Shown here piece by piece: positions 18,075 to 26,156 of a stretch of DNA of 64,000 bases. Position numbers and translations under genes: made by a program. Under the pieces are notes generated by a model. The model made no database searches and was not told where the DNA came from. It saw only the letters and a list, made by a program, of their open reading frames with translations. The stretch is from NCBI RefSeq assembly GCF_009827435.1, contig NZ_WTYM01000058.1:1-64000 (forward strand), given 5' to 3'. The DNA comes from Croceibacterium salegens. GTDB lineage: Bacteria > Pseudomonadota > Alphaproteobacteria > Sphingomonadales > Sphingomonadaceae. Positions within the stretch are counted from its first letter, which is position 1; every line of letters begins with the position of its first letter.

Positions 18075-18686
18075 TTAGTCCAAAGCAACGACTACTTCGG
18101 CCAGCCATTCGACCTCGATTGGGGAATGGCTCACCAGAAGAGTGGGTAAACCGAGTTCAGCACCAATGCGTTCGAGCAACCACAAGACTTCTTCAGCGCG
18201 CTGTGGGTCGAGCGAAGTGAGGGGCTCGTCTAGCAGCAGGAAGCGCGGCGCGCTGACGAGGGCGCGACCGATTGCGACGCGTTTTGCCTCGCCGCCCGAG
18301 AGCGTGGCCGGCATGCGGCTCGCGAGGGCGGCGATGCCGAGGAAGTCCATCGCCTCCGCCGGGGTCATGACGGCGCCGCTGCGATGTCCGTAAGTGAGGT
18401 TCGCCGCCACCGTCCGGTGCGGGAACAGGCGCAGGTCCTGAAAGACGTAACCGGCACGGCGCTCCTCAGGCGGCAGGTCGACGCCTGCGGCAGCATCGAA
18501 CTGCGTCGCGTCGCCGATGCGGACATGGCCGGAAAGCGGTCTACGCAGTCCGGCGATGCAGCCGAGCAGGCTGGTCTTTCCGCTGCCCGATGGACCGGTG
18601 ATCGCGACCGTACGCGCCTCGCTCACCAGGCGGACATGGCGCTCACGCTCGCCGGCGAGGTAGGTCAGGTCGAGGTCAAAGGACAT
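18075..18686 (-). CDS. modC: Molybdate ABC transporter ATP-binding protein, short form
   Basis: 203 aa ATPase. It has Walker A GPSGSGKTSLLG, a Q-loop in YVFQDLRLFPH, signature LSGGEAKRVAIGRAL, Walker B FLLLDEP and the switch His in LLVSHS. It powers molybdate uptake through ModB. Unlike the textbook ModC (about 350 aa), it ends right after the ATPase domain and has no MOP molybdate-binding domain. The ATG at 18686 overlaps the end of modB by 11 bases. Confidence 0.85.
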   Translation of the reverse strand: MSFDLDLTYLAGERERHVRLVSEARTVAITGPSGSGKTSLLGCIAGLRRPLSGHVRIGDATQFDAAAGVDLPPEERRAGYVFQDLRLFPHRTVAANLTYGHRSGAVMTPAEAMDFLGIAALASRMPATLSGGEAKRVAIGRALVSAPRFLLLDEPLTSLDPQRAEEVLWLLERIGAELGLPTLLVSHSPIEVEWLAEVVVALD

Positions 18687-19377
18687 GCGCGCCCCTGCCA
18701 TGGCTGCGGCGGACCAGCATCTCGCTCGCCAGCAATGCGGCGATGGACAGCAGCACCGCGATGATCGCCAGCCGCGCGACCGCCGCTTCGGCGCCGGGTA
18801 CCTGCAGGTCGGAATAGATCGCCAGCGGCAGGGTGCGCGTCTGGCCCGGGATGTTGCTGGCGAAGGTGATGGTGGCGCCGAACTCACCGAGCGAACGGGC
18901 GAAGCCGAGCATCGTCCCGGCCAGCACCCCGGGCAGGCTGAGTGGGAGGGTGATCGTCAGGAAAGCACGCCAAGGCGTCGCACCCAGCGTGCGCGCCGCA
19001 CCGACGAGACGCTGGTCGACCCCCTCGATCGACAGCCGCATTGCGCGCACCATCAGCGGCAAGGCCATGACCGCGGCGGCGAGCGCTGCACCGGTCCAGC
19101 GGAAGACGAGGATCATACCGAATGTATTCTCGAGGAACCGACCGATGGGCCCCGTCCGCCCGAAGGCGAGCAACAGGAGCCACCCCGTCACCACCGGTGG
19201 GACCACCAGCGGCAGGTGGACCAGCGCATCGAGCAGGACGCGCCCCGGAAACTGCCGCCGGGCGAGCAGCCAGGCGATGGCGTAGGACACCGGCAGGGTC
19301 AGCAGCACGGCGACCACGCTGACCTTGAGCGACAGGGCGACGACCGCCCATTCGGTCGCGGTTGGCCAGCTCGTCAC
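18676..19377 (-). CDS. modB: Molybdate ABC transporter permease
   Basis: 233 aa, five to six membrane helices, with the ABC permease EAA-type loop VGAARTLGATPWRAFLTITLPLSLPGVLAG and the ModB-typical FARSLGEFGATITFASNIPGQTRTLPLAIY. It forms the inner-membrane channel of the molybdate importer. It starts at GTG 19377, overlapping the modA stop by 4 bases; the longer open frame upstream is not ModB-like. Confidence 0.9.
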   Translation of the reverse strand: MTSWPTATEWAVVALSLKVSVVAVLLTLPVSYAIAWLLARRQFPGRVLLDALVHLPLVVPPVVTGWLLLLAFGRTGPIGRFLENTFGMILVFRWTGAALAAAVMALPLMVRAMRLSIEGVDQRLVGAARTLGATPWRAFLTITLPLSLPGVLAGTMLGFARSLGEFGATITFASNIPGQTRTLPLAIYSDLQVPGAEAAVARLAIIAVLLSIAALLASEMLVRRSHGRGAHVL

Positions 19378-20138
19378 GGCGCGGTAAACCCGTGGGCGCG
19401 CAGGATGGCCTGCCCTTCGTCCGACCTGAGAAAGGCGTAGAACTCCCGCGCCGCCGGGTTGGTCGATCCGGCAATGAGAGCCATCGGGTAACGGATCGGC
19501 GCGTGGCTCTCGGGTGGCAGGCTGGCGACCACCGCGACCTTGGCCGAGGCGTGGGCGTCGCTGGCGTAGACGAGGCCGAGCGGAGCCTGTTCTCTTTCGA
19601 TGAGAGCGAGTGCGGCGCGGACATTTTCGCTGGCGCTGACGGGGGCAGAAAGGGGCCAAAGGCCGAGGTGTTCGAGGGCGGCCTTGCCGTAGCGGCCAGC
19701 GGGGACGCTTGCCGGATCCGCCATTGCAAACGGGCCGCTGCCCAACGCCCTGGCCACTGATGTGCGGTCCAGAACGAGCGTTTCGGCGCGCACAATCGGT
19801 TCAACCAGCACCAGCCGATTGCCGGCGAGGTCGACGCGGCTGGTAGTGTCGATCTTTCCCGCCGCTTCGATCCGGTCCATCCACTCCTCGTCGGCAGAAA
19901 TGAAGAGGTCGGCCGGCGACCCGGCAAGGACCTGCCGGGCTAGCGCGGGTGTTCCGGCGAAGGAGACGACCGGATGCGCGTGGACTCCGCGGGCAAAGGC
20001 ATCGGCCGCTTCGCCGATCGCCTCCTGCATACTGGAGGGTGCAAGCACGATAGGTGCTGCATCTTCTTCGCTGCTGCAGGCGGCGAGGAGCAGGGCGCTA
20101 AGCGTGGCGATCAGGACAGCGGCTGGTCGGAAGGTCAC
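19374..20138 (-). CDS. modA: Molybdate-binding lipoprotein of the ABC importer
   Basis: 254 aa. A signal with lipobox LLLAAC puts it on the periplasmic face of the membrane as a lipoprotein. It has the type II solute-binding fold of ModA: VLAPSSMQEAIGEAADAF, SFAGTPALARQVLAGSPADLFISADEEWMD, a Ser-rich oxyanion site and ASENVRAALALIEREQAPLGLVYASDA. It is the first gene of the modABC operon, divergent from a ModE-like regulator. Confidence 0.92.
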   Translation of the reverse strand: MTFRPAAVLIATLSALLLAACSSEEDAAPIVLAPSSMQEAIGEAADAFARGVHAHPVVSFAGTPALARQVLAGSPADLFISADEEWMDRIEAAGKIDTTSRVDLAGNRLVLVEPIVRAETLVLDRTSVARALGSGPFAMADPASVPAGRYGKAALEHLGLWPLSAPVSASENVRAALALIEREQAPLGLVYASDAHASAKVAVVASLPPESHAPIRYPMALIAGSTNPAAREFYAFLRSDEGQAILRAHGFTAP

Positions 20139-20145
20139 GGGACAG

Positions 20146-20165
20146 CTATATACAAGGGGATATAG
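20146..20165. promoter_or_regulatory. ModE-type operator
   Basis: The inverted repeat CTATAT / ATATAG (20146-20151 and 20160-20165) with an 8-base spacer matches the style of ModE boxes (TATAT-rich arms around a 6-8 base spacer). It lies 8 bases before the modA start and between modA and the divergent ModE-like gene. Repression of modABC by molybdate-loaded regulator is the expected effect. Confidence 0.65.
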
Positions 20166-20201
20166 ATTGGTCCAGCGTGAGGGAGAGGCGAAATCGCCCG
20201 G

Positions 20202-20537
20202 TTGAAACTCAAGCTTCAGCTCTATTGCGGTGAGGAGATCGCCATGGGGCCGGGCAAGGCGGAGCTGCTTCAGGCCATCGCCGAAACCGGTTCGATCTCC
20301 GCCGCCGGGCGCACGCTCGGGATGAGCTATCGCCGAGCCTGGCTGCTGGTCGACACCATGAACCGCTGCTTCGATGCAGCGCTAGTCGAAAGCACGGCGG
20401 GCTCCGGGGCGCGGGTGACCGAGGCGGGCGGGGCGGCGCTGGCGGACTATCTCGCGCTCGCAGAGCAGGTCGAAACCGCGGCGGGCGGCGAGGCCTACGA
20501 GCGGCTGCAGCGCGCGATCAGAGGTTCGCCTCGCTGA
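20202..20537 (+). CDS. ModE-like winged-helix regulator (DNA-binding domain only)
   Basis: 111 aa. A LysR/ModE-type winged helix: KAELLQAIAETGSISAAGRTLGMSYRRAWLLVDTMNRCF, then GSGARVTEAGGAALADYL. The second half of E. coli ModE (two MOP domains) is absent, as in many short ModE homologs, so molybdate may not be sensed by this protein directly. The start is TTG at 20202, with GGGAGAGG upstream. Divergent from modA. The 3' end overlaps the convergent aldehyde dehydrogenase gene by 20 bases. Confidence 0.75.
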   Translation: MKLKLQLYCGEEIAMGPGKAELLQAIAETGSISAAGRTLGMSYRRAWLLVDTMNRCFDAALVESTAGSGARVTEAGGAALADYLALAEQVETAAGGEAYERLQRAIRGSPR

Positions 20538-22005
20538 GGTATTTCACGTTCAAGTATTCCTCGATCCCGAGGTGCGAACCCTCGCGGCCGAGGCCCGACA
20601 TCTTGACCCCGCCGAACGGGGCGTAAGGGGTCGAGATCAGGCCGGTGTTGATACCGACCATGCCGCTCTCGATGGCGCGGCCCATGCGGGCGATGGTCTT
20701 CGGGTCCTGCGAGCAGAAATAGGCGGCGAGGCCGAACGGAGTGTCGTTGGCCATGCGGATCGCGTCCTCGATGGTGTCGAAGGTCACCACGCCGGCGAGC
20801 GGGCCGAAGGTCTCCTCGGTGGTCAGCAGCGCTCCCTGCGGGACGTCTGCGAGCAGCGTCGGCGCCACCATGCGTCCGTCGAGGTCGCCGCCACCCGCCA
20901 CCAACCGGGCGCCCGCCTTGAGCGCCTGTTCGCGGTGTTCGAGCACCTTGTCCTTGCCCGCATCGTCGATCATCGGGCCGATGGCGGAACCTTCGTCGAA
21001 GCCGTCGCCCGGCTTCGTGTTCGCCACGACCTTGCCGAAGGCTTCGAGAAAGGCGTCCCTGATCCCCGCCTGCACGTAGAAACGGTTGGCGGCGATGCAG
21101 GTCTGGCCCGAATTGCGGAACTTGGCGACGCGCGCCGCCTCGACCGCAATGTCGAGATCTGCATCGTCAAAGATAATCATCGGCGCGTTGCCGCCGAGCT
21201 CCATCGAGATCCTTTTCATTGTCGCCGCGCAGGCTCGGTAGAGCTCGACGCCGACTTCGGTCGAGCCAGTGAAGCTGAGTTTGCGCACAACGCTCGACGA
21301 GGTCAGCGCTTCGCCGATCAGCCGCGCACTGCCGGTGACGACGTTGAGCACGCCCGCTGGCAGACCCGCCTCCTCGCCCAGCTTGGCGAAGGCCAGCGCG
21401 GTCAGCGGGGTGGCGCTAGCCGGCTTGGCGACGACGGTGCAGCCCGCCGCCAGCGCCGGTCCGACCTTGCGGGTCAGCATTGCGAGCGGGAAGTTCCACG
21501 GCGTGATGAGCCCGCAGACCCCGACCGGTTCGCGGGTGGCGTAGATCGCCCGACCGGCCTCGTGCGGCGGGATGATCTCGCCCCGCGCCCGCGTCGCTTC
21601 CTCGGAGAAGAACTGCATGAAGCCGTTGGCGTAGGCGACTTCGCCGCGCGCGTCGGCCAGCGTCTTGCCGTTCTCGCGAACCATGATCCGGGCGAGGTCC
21701 TCGCCGTGCGTCGCGATCAGCTCGAACCACTTGCGCAGGATTGCGCCGCGGTCCTTGGCGGGCATCGCCGCCCATTTCGGGAAGGCGTCGCTCGCCGCAT
21801 CGATGGCCTTGCCGGTCGCCTCGGTGCCGAGACCGGGCACCTCGGTGATTTCCTCGAGCGTGTAGGGATCGTCGACCTCGACCGGCTTGCCGGCGCCGCC
21901 GATCCACTTGCCGCCAACGAGGGCCTTGGAGATCAGCAGGTCGGGTTCGTCGAGCTTGCCGCGAGTGGCAGTCATGGGTCGGTCCTTGGTCACAGTATCG
22001 GTCAT
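20518..22005 (-). CDS. NAD(P)-dependent aldehyde dehydrogenase, succinate-semialdehyde type
   Basis: 495 aa, class 3 ALDH fold closest in style to Gab[39 protein letters not shown], catalytic Glu in [12 protein letters not shown], catalytic Cys in [12 protein letters not shown]. It oxidises succinate semialdehyde or a similar omega-oxo acid. Such enzymes also serve as 2,5-dioxopentanoate (alpha-ketoglutaric semialdehyde) dehydrogenases, which the arabinose locus at the left would need; that link is inference. It lies 36 bases downstream of the alcohol dehydrogenase on the same strand. Confidence 0.8.
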   Translation of the reverse strand: MTDTVTKDRPMTATRGKLDEPDLLISKALVGGKWIGGAGKPVEVDDPYTLEEITEVPGLGTEATGKAIDAASDAFPKWAAMPAKDRGAILRKWFELIATHGEDLARIMVRENGKTLADARGEVAYANGFMQFFSEEATRARGEIIPPHEAGRAIYATREPVGVCGLITPWNFPLAMLTRKVGPALAAGCTVVAKPASATPLTALAFAKLGEEAGLPAGVLNVVTGSARLIGEALTSSSVVRKLSFTGSTEVGVELYRACAATMKRISMELGGNAPMIIFDDADLDIAVEAARVAKFRNSGQTCIAANRFYVQAGIRDAFLEAFGKVVANTKPGDGFDEGSAIGPMIDDAGKDKVLEHREQALKAGARLVAGGGDLDGRMVAPTLLADVPQGALLTTEETFGPLAGVVTFDTIEDAIRMANDTPFGLAAYFCSQDPKTIARMGRAIESGMVGINTGLISTPYAPFGGVKMSGLGREGSHLGIEEYLNVKYLSEANL

Positions 22006-22041
22006 GCGGTTCGAACGAACCAGCGCGCCAGCCGTTTCAAA

Positions 22042-23043
22042 TCAGGGCGCGATCAGCACCTTGCACTGGCTGGTGCGGTGCTTGAGGCTCTCGAACACCT
22101 CCGGCGTCGCGTCGAGCGAAATCGTGTCGGTAACCAGCAGCCGCGGCTCGATCGCCCCCGAAGCGAGCGCTTCGAGCGAGGCCTCGTATTCGGACACGGT
22201 GAAGAAGGCGCTGGTCACCAGCTTCACCTCCTTGGTCAGCATCACGAAGGTGTTGAGCGTGTCGGGCTTGGTGCAGAGGCCGAGCAGCAGGATCGTCCCG
22301 CGGTTGCGGACCTGTTCGACCCCCTGCGCGATCAGGCCCGGCACGCCGACGCATTCGAACACGATATCGGCCTTGCTGCCGAGACCGCGCTCGGCGCTGC
22401 CGACCGGATCGGTGGGATCGACCACGAAGACGTCCGCCCCCATGTCCAGCGCTCGCTGTTCCTGGAAGTCGGCGATATCCTGCACCGCGACCTTAGATGC
22501 GCCCATCCGCTTGCACCAGAACGCGGTCGCGAGCCCGATCGGTCCGGCGCCGAGCACCAGCACCTTGTCGCCCGGCTGGATGCCCGAAAGGTTGACCCCG
22601 TGCAGCGCCACCGCCAGCGGTTCGATGATCGCCCCGTCGGCGAGGCTGAGGTCGGTCCCGAGCTTCACGCACTGGTTTGGCCGGGTCACGGCGTATTCGG
22701 CATAGCCGCCGCCCTGCAGGCCGAAGCCCTCGCACCACCGCACCTCGCCCTTGCGGCAATGTTCGCAGTGCCCGCAGCTCTTGAGCGGGATGACCGAGAC
22801 GAGGTCGCCGGTCTTCAGACCAGTCACGTCCTTGCCCATGCCGACCACCTCGCCGGCGAATTCATGGCCCAGTACGTCGCCGTGCTTGCAGCCGTAGGCG
22901 GCGTCCTCGGTCATGTGCAGGTCGCTGCCACATATGCCGCAGCGGCCGACCTTGACCACCACCTGCCCGGCATCGGGCGTGGGGTCGGGCAGGGTCTCGA
23001 AGGCAAGCGGGGCATGCAATGCCTGGAAAGTTACGGCTCTCAT
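22042..23043 (-). CDS. Zn-dependent medium-chain alcohol/polyol dehydrogenase
   Basis: 333 aa MDR enzyme. Catalytic zinc ligands: Cys in CGICGSDLH and the GHEFAGEVVG His/Glu pair. The structural zinc loop is CGHCEHCRKGEVRWC, and the Rossmann motif is VLVLGAGPIGLA. It oxidises a secondary alcohol or diol with NAD(P). It probably forms a two-gene unit with the downstream aldehyde dehydrogenase. Substrate unknown; it may belong to the catabolic cluster on the right. Confidence 0.82.
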   Translation of the reverse strand: MRAVTFQALHAPLAFETLPDPTPDAGQVVVKVGRCGICGSDLHMTEDAAYGCKHGDVLGHEFAGEVVGMGKDVTGLKTGDLVSVIPLKSCGHCEHCRKGEVRWCEGFGLQGGGYAEYAVTRPNQCVKLGTDLSLADGAIIEPLAVALHGVNLSGIQPGDKVLVLGAGPIGLATAFWCKRMGASKVAVQDIADFQEQRALDMGADVFVVDPTDPVGSAERGLGSKADIVFECVGVPGLIAQGVEQVRNRGTILLLGLCTKPDTLNTFVMLTKEVKLVTSAFFTVSEYEASLEALASGAIEPRLLVTDTISLDATPEVFESLKHRTSQCKVLIAP

Positions 23044-23117
23044 GGGGGCGTGCCATATCGCGTCATCGCGATGTGCTGTAGGGGAAAGTGTTTCGTGCGA
23101 ACGGGAGGAGATCGCGG

Positions 23118-24107
23118 ATGGAACGGATAGCTGCCCCTTTGCCCATGGCGGAGGCGGGTCCGGTCATCCACCTGCCGATTACGCCGGCCACGCTGGCCGA
23201 CGACTGTACCAACACTCTCGATCTTCATGTCCTTGCCCACGGCGATGTACCGGATGTCCCCGCGGCAGAATGGGCGCTGGAAGTTTGCGGCCTCATCCAA
23301 ACGGCAATTAGCTTGACCTTCGCCGACCTGCTCGACCTGCCGCAGCGAGAACTTGTCTCGGTCCACCAATGCGCGGGCAACCCGCTAGACCCGACTGTGC
23401 CGGCTCGCCAGGTTGCGAACGTCACCTGGCGAGGCGTCGACCTACTCGATGTGCTGGCGCTGACAGGCGTGCGGCCTGAGGCGGCACTGCTGTGGGCCTG
23501 GGGTCTGGATGGCGGCAATTTCGTCGGCCGGTCCTTCGTCCATTATCTCAAGGACATTCCGCTTGAGCGGGTCAATGAAGGCGACGTCATATTGGCGCAT
23601 GCTCTCAACGGCGAACCCTTGTCCGTGCGGAACGGATTTCCCGTGCGACTGGTGGTCCCGGGCTATTACGGCACCAACAGCGTCAAGTGGCTCTGCCGAC
23701 TTGAGCTGGCCGACCACCGTCCCGAAAGCCTCTTCACCACCGAGCTATACAACGATCCCGTCGCGGGCGGCGGAACCCGGCCGGTGCGCGAGATCGCGCC
23801 GGAGAGCATAATCTACTGGCCCGAGCCGGACGCGACGATCGATGCCGGCAGCGTGACAATTCGCGGTCGGGCCTGGGGCAGCGACGAGATTGTCGCCGTG
23901 GGGGTCAGTGTGGACGGCGGGGCGACGTGGCACGAGGCGCAGCTCGGCAAGCGTCACGAGCGCGGCTGGCATGGCTTCACGTTCGATTGGCGAGCTTCTG
24001 GCGGCGATCATGTGCTGCAGTGCCGCGCAACCGCAATAACGGGCGACACGCAGCCCGCCGATGGCGCGCGCAACGCGATCTACTCGGCGAACGTCACGGT
24101 GATTTGA
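23118..24107 (+). CDS. Sulfite-oxidase-family molybdopterin enzyme, cytosolic
   Basis: 329 aa. It has the SUOX molybdopterin domain, with Moco-ligating Cys85 in SVHQCAGNPLDP, WRGVDLLDVLALTGVRP, and GFPVRLVVPGYYGTNSVKWL. A C-terminal Ig-like dimerisation domain follows (about 225-329, VSVDGGATWHEAQL). The start at 23118 follows GGGAGGAGA. It has neither a Tat nor a Sec signal and no heme domain, so it is probably a cytosolic oxidoreductase with an unknown electron partner. It is divergent from the alcohol dehydrogenase and near modABC, which would supply its metal. Confidence 0.8.
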   Translation: MERIAAPLPMAEAGPVIHLPITPATLADDCTNTLDLHVLAHGDVPDVPAAEWALEVCGLIQTAISLTFADLLDLPQRELVSVHQCAGNPLDPTVPARQVANVTWRGVDLLDVLALTGVRPEAALLWAWGLDGGNFVGRSFVHYLKDIPLERVNEGDVILAHALNGEPLSVRNGFPVRLVVPGYYGTNSVKWLCRLELADHRPESLFTTELYNDPVAGGGTRPVREIAPESIIYWPEPDATIDAGSVTIRGRAWGSDEIVAVGVSVDGGATWHEAQLGKRHERGWHGFTFDWRASGGDHVLQCRATAITGDTQPADGARNAIYSANVTVI

Positions 24108-24116
24108 GCCGCGCGA

Positions 24117-24977
24117 TCAATCGTTCAGCGGCTTCACCGGCCCCAGCTGCATCCCTCCGTCGATCATCACGTGCGCCCCGGTCATGTAGCTGCCGGCGTC
24201 GCTCGCCAGCAGCAGCGCGAGCGGCTTGATCTGGTAGGTTTCGGCCATGCGACCGACCGGCACCAGCTTGTCCCAAGCAGCCTTGGCGGCGGGGTTCTTC
24301 TTGACCCAGCCGTCGCCGATGTTGGTCACGAAGGGGCCCGGGGCAATGGCGTTGACGCGGATGCCGTAGGCGGCAAGCTCGTAGGCGGCGTGGCGCATGA
24401 AGTGCTTCACACCCGCCTTGGCCGCCATGTAGGGCACGCCGACGATCGCTTCGTTGACCTCAGCCGCGTTCGAGCTGGTGATGACGATGCTGCCGCCGCG
24501 CCGCCCGGTCCGGCCCTCGTTGCGCTTCATCACCCGCGCCGCCTCGCGCACGGTGTGGAACACGCCGGTCAGGTTGATGTCGATCGAGCGATCCCAGCGC
24601 GCCTTCTCGTAGACGTCGATCTGCCCGGCGGGATTGCGCTTGTCCTCGGGGCTCCAGAAGCCGTTGCCGACGTCGAGCCCGGCGTTGGCGAAGGCAATGT
24701 CGCACCCGCCGTAGGCCGCGACGTGCTCGTCGAACACGCTCGACACTTCGAGGATGTCGGTCACGTCGCACACCGCCCAGCGCACGTCGTGACCCAGCTC
24801 CTTGAGCCGCTTGGCCTCGCGCGCCACGCCCTCGACGTCGATGTCGGTCAGCGTTACCTTCGCCCCGGCTTCGGCCATGCACTCGGCATAGGCGAGCCCG
24901 ATGCCCGAAGCCGCGCCGGTGACGAGCGCCGAGCGGCCGGAAATGTCGAACTGGTCGAGGGTCCTGGGGTCGCTCAC
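24117..24977 (-). CDS. SDR-family NAD(P)-dependent oxidoreductase
   Basis: 286 aa classical short-chain dehydrogenase: nucleotide loop TGAASGIG, NAG in FANAGLDVG, the catalytic Ser in VITSSNAAE with YMAAK (Tyr/Lys), and APGPFVTN. It is a carbonyl/alcohol oxidoreductase, membership of a catabolic operon being inferred from position. The GTG at 24977 overlaps the upstream cupin gene by 4 bases, which decides the start over a longer frame. Confidence 0.82.
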   Translation of the reverse strand: MSDPRTLDQFDISGRSALVTGAASGIGLAYAECMAEAGAKVTLTDIDVEGVAREAKRLKELGHDVRWAVCDVTDILEVSSVFDEHVAAYGGCDIAFANAGLDVGNGFWSPEDKRNPAGQIDVYEKARWDRSIDINLTGVFHTVREAARVMKRNEGRTGRRGGSIVITSSNAAEVNEAIVGVPYMAAKAGVKHFMRHAAYELAAYGIRVNAIAPGPFVTNIGDGWVKKNPAAKAAWDKLVPVGRMAETYQIKPLALLLASDAGSYMTGAHVMIDGGMQLGPVKPLND

Positions 24978-25516
24978 AGGTACAGCTTCGCGTTGATCGG
25001 GATGCCGTTCTCTTTGCAATAGGTCTCGTAGTGGGTGATCATCCACCACACGTCGACCGTGTCGGCGTAATTGCCCTGGTTGTCGTAGAACTCGATCGGG
25101 CCCTGCATCCAGCCGAACAGCTTACAGCCTTCGGGATGCTCGGTGACTAGCGTGTGCGCTTCGCCCGGAACTTCGAGGATGAGGCCCCCCGGCGTGCCGA
25201 GCCAGTCGTATTCGAGATAGCGCACGCTGCCGGTGATGGTGACCATGGTCACGTTGCCGCGGTGCAGGTGGGTGCCGATCGTGCCCGGGCCCTTCATCCA
25301 GAGGATATTGGAATAGGTGTTGGTGCGCACGTCGAACATCAGGTGCTTGATCGCCGCGCTTTCGCCGAACGGGACCCACGGGCTATCGACGTCGCTCTCC
25401 ATGTCGATGTAACGCCCGCCGGGGCTGAGCCGCGCGACGGTGTCACGGTAGGCCCACGGCACGTCAACGATTTCCTTGGTGTCGGATGCCGGGGCTTTCA
25501 TCTTGTTGCTGGCCAT
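24974..25516 (-). CDS. Cupin protein, 2,4'-dihydroxyacetophenone dioxygenase-like (copy 1)
   Basis: 180 aa cupin. The metal-site first motif appears as GTHLHRGNVTMVTITG and the second as PGEAHTLVTEHPEG; the overall layout matches the 2,4'-dihydroxyacetophenone dioxygenase family, Fe-dependent enzymes that cleave a C-C bond next to a ketone. A paralog follows directly upstream (16 bases). Its end overlaps the SDR start. Substrate is unknown. Confidence 0.7.
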   Translation of the reverse strand: MASNKMKAPASDTKEIVDVPWAYRDTVARLSPGGRYIDMESDVDSPWVPFGESAAIKHLMFDVRTNTYSNILWMKGPGTIGTHLHRGNVTMVTITGSVRYLEYDWLGTPGGLILEVPGEAHTLVTEHPEGCKLFGWMQGPIEFYDNQGNYADTVDVWWMITHYETYCKENGIPINAKLYL

Positions 25517-25532
25517 GGGGGGATGGTCCTTC

Positions 25533-26078
25533 CTAGCGGATCAGGGAATCGAGGTAGGCACCGCCAATGCCGTTGCTCTCGTAATGGGCGCGCGCGTCTT
25601 TCATGTAGTCGAACACGTCGTAGTGGCCGACCGAATTGCCATGTTCGTCGAGCCACATCAGCGGGCCGGAGACGACGAAGAACACCTTCATCGGGTCTTC
25701 GTGGGCATAGCTGACCAGCGTGTGGCTCTCGCCCGGGGTCTCGAAGATGAAGTCGCCCGCGGTCGCGGTCCATTCGTGCTCGAGGTAGGCCCACTTGCCG
25801 CTAATGGTGTAGGCCCAGATCGGCTTGGGGTGGTAGTGCCGGTTCACGATGCACGGCTTCTTGGCCATCAGCACGTCGGCCCACATGTTGAGCGTCGGGC
25901 TGATCCACACCGGCTTCGAATAGACGTCCTCCACCTGCGGGCGGCCGATCGGCACCCACAGCCGCTCGTCGCCCTCGGCGATCTTGGCCATGTAGGCCTC
26001 GGGCTTGGCGCCGGGGCGCAGGCTGTGCGGGACAGGCGGAGTGCCGGCCCAGGGTTCGGTGGTCGGTGCTTCGGGCAT
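25533..26078 (-). CDS. Cupin protein, 2,4'-dihydroxyacetophenone dioxygenase-like (copy 2)
   Basis: 181 aa, paralogous to its downstream neighbour. It has NRHYHPKPIWAYTISGKWAYLEHEW and PGESHTLVSYAHEDP, where the His pair and later His are the probable metal ligands. Both copies keep the same ligand spacing, so either both are active or they form a heteromer. It is the first cupin gene after the MFS transporter, preceded by a perfect hairpin in the leader (26095-26114). Confidence 0.7.
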   Translation of the reverse strand: MPEAPTTEPWAGTPPVPHSLRPGAKPEAYMAKIAEGDERLWVPIGRPQVEDVYSKPVWISPTLNMWADVLMAKKPCIVNRHYHPKPIWAYTISGKWAYLEHEWTATAGDFIFETPGESHTLVSYAHEDPMKVFFVVSGPLMWLDEHGNSVGHYDVFDYMKDARAHYESNGIGGAYLDSLIR

Positions 26079-26094
26079 TCGTCTCTCTCCTTCG

Positions 26095-26114
26095 GTCCCC
26101 GCCGAAGCGGGGAC
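26095..26114. repeat. Perfect GC hairpin between transporter and cupin genes
   Basis: An 8-base stem GTCCCCGC / GCGGGGAC closing a CGAA loop, with no T-run after it on either strand. It sits 17 bases upstream of the cupin start inside the leftward transcript. It may be an RNA-processing or stabilising hairpin, or a copy of a dispersed intergenic palindrome. Confidence 0.6.
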
Positions 26115-26156
26115 TCGGTTGGTCCAGTCTGCCGCTGCCCCGCAGGGCGGGCAAGT

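Noticed and set aside
18676-19659. 327-residue ModB with a long N-terminal extension
   Set aside because: Residues before GTG 19377 are Arg/Pro-rich antisense-type sequence lying inside modA; the 233-aa form matches ModB.
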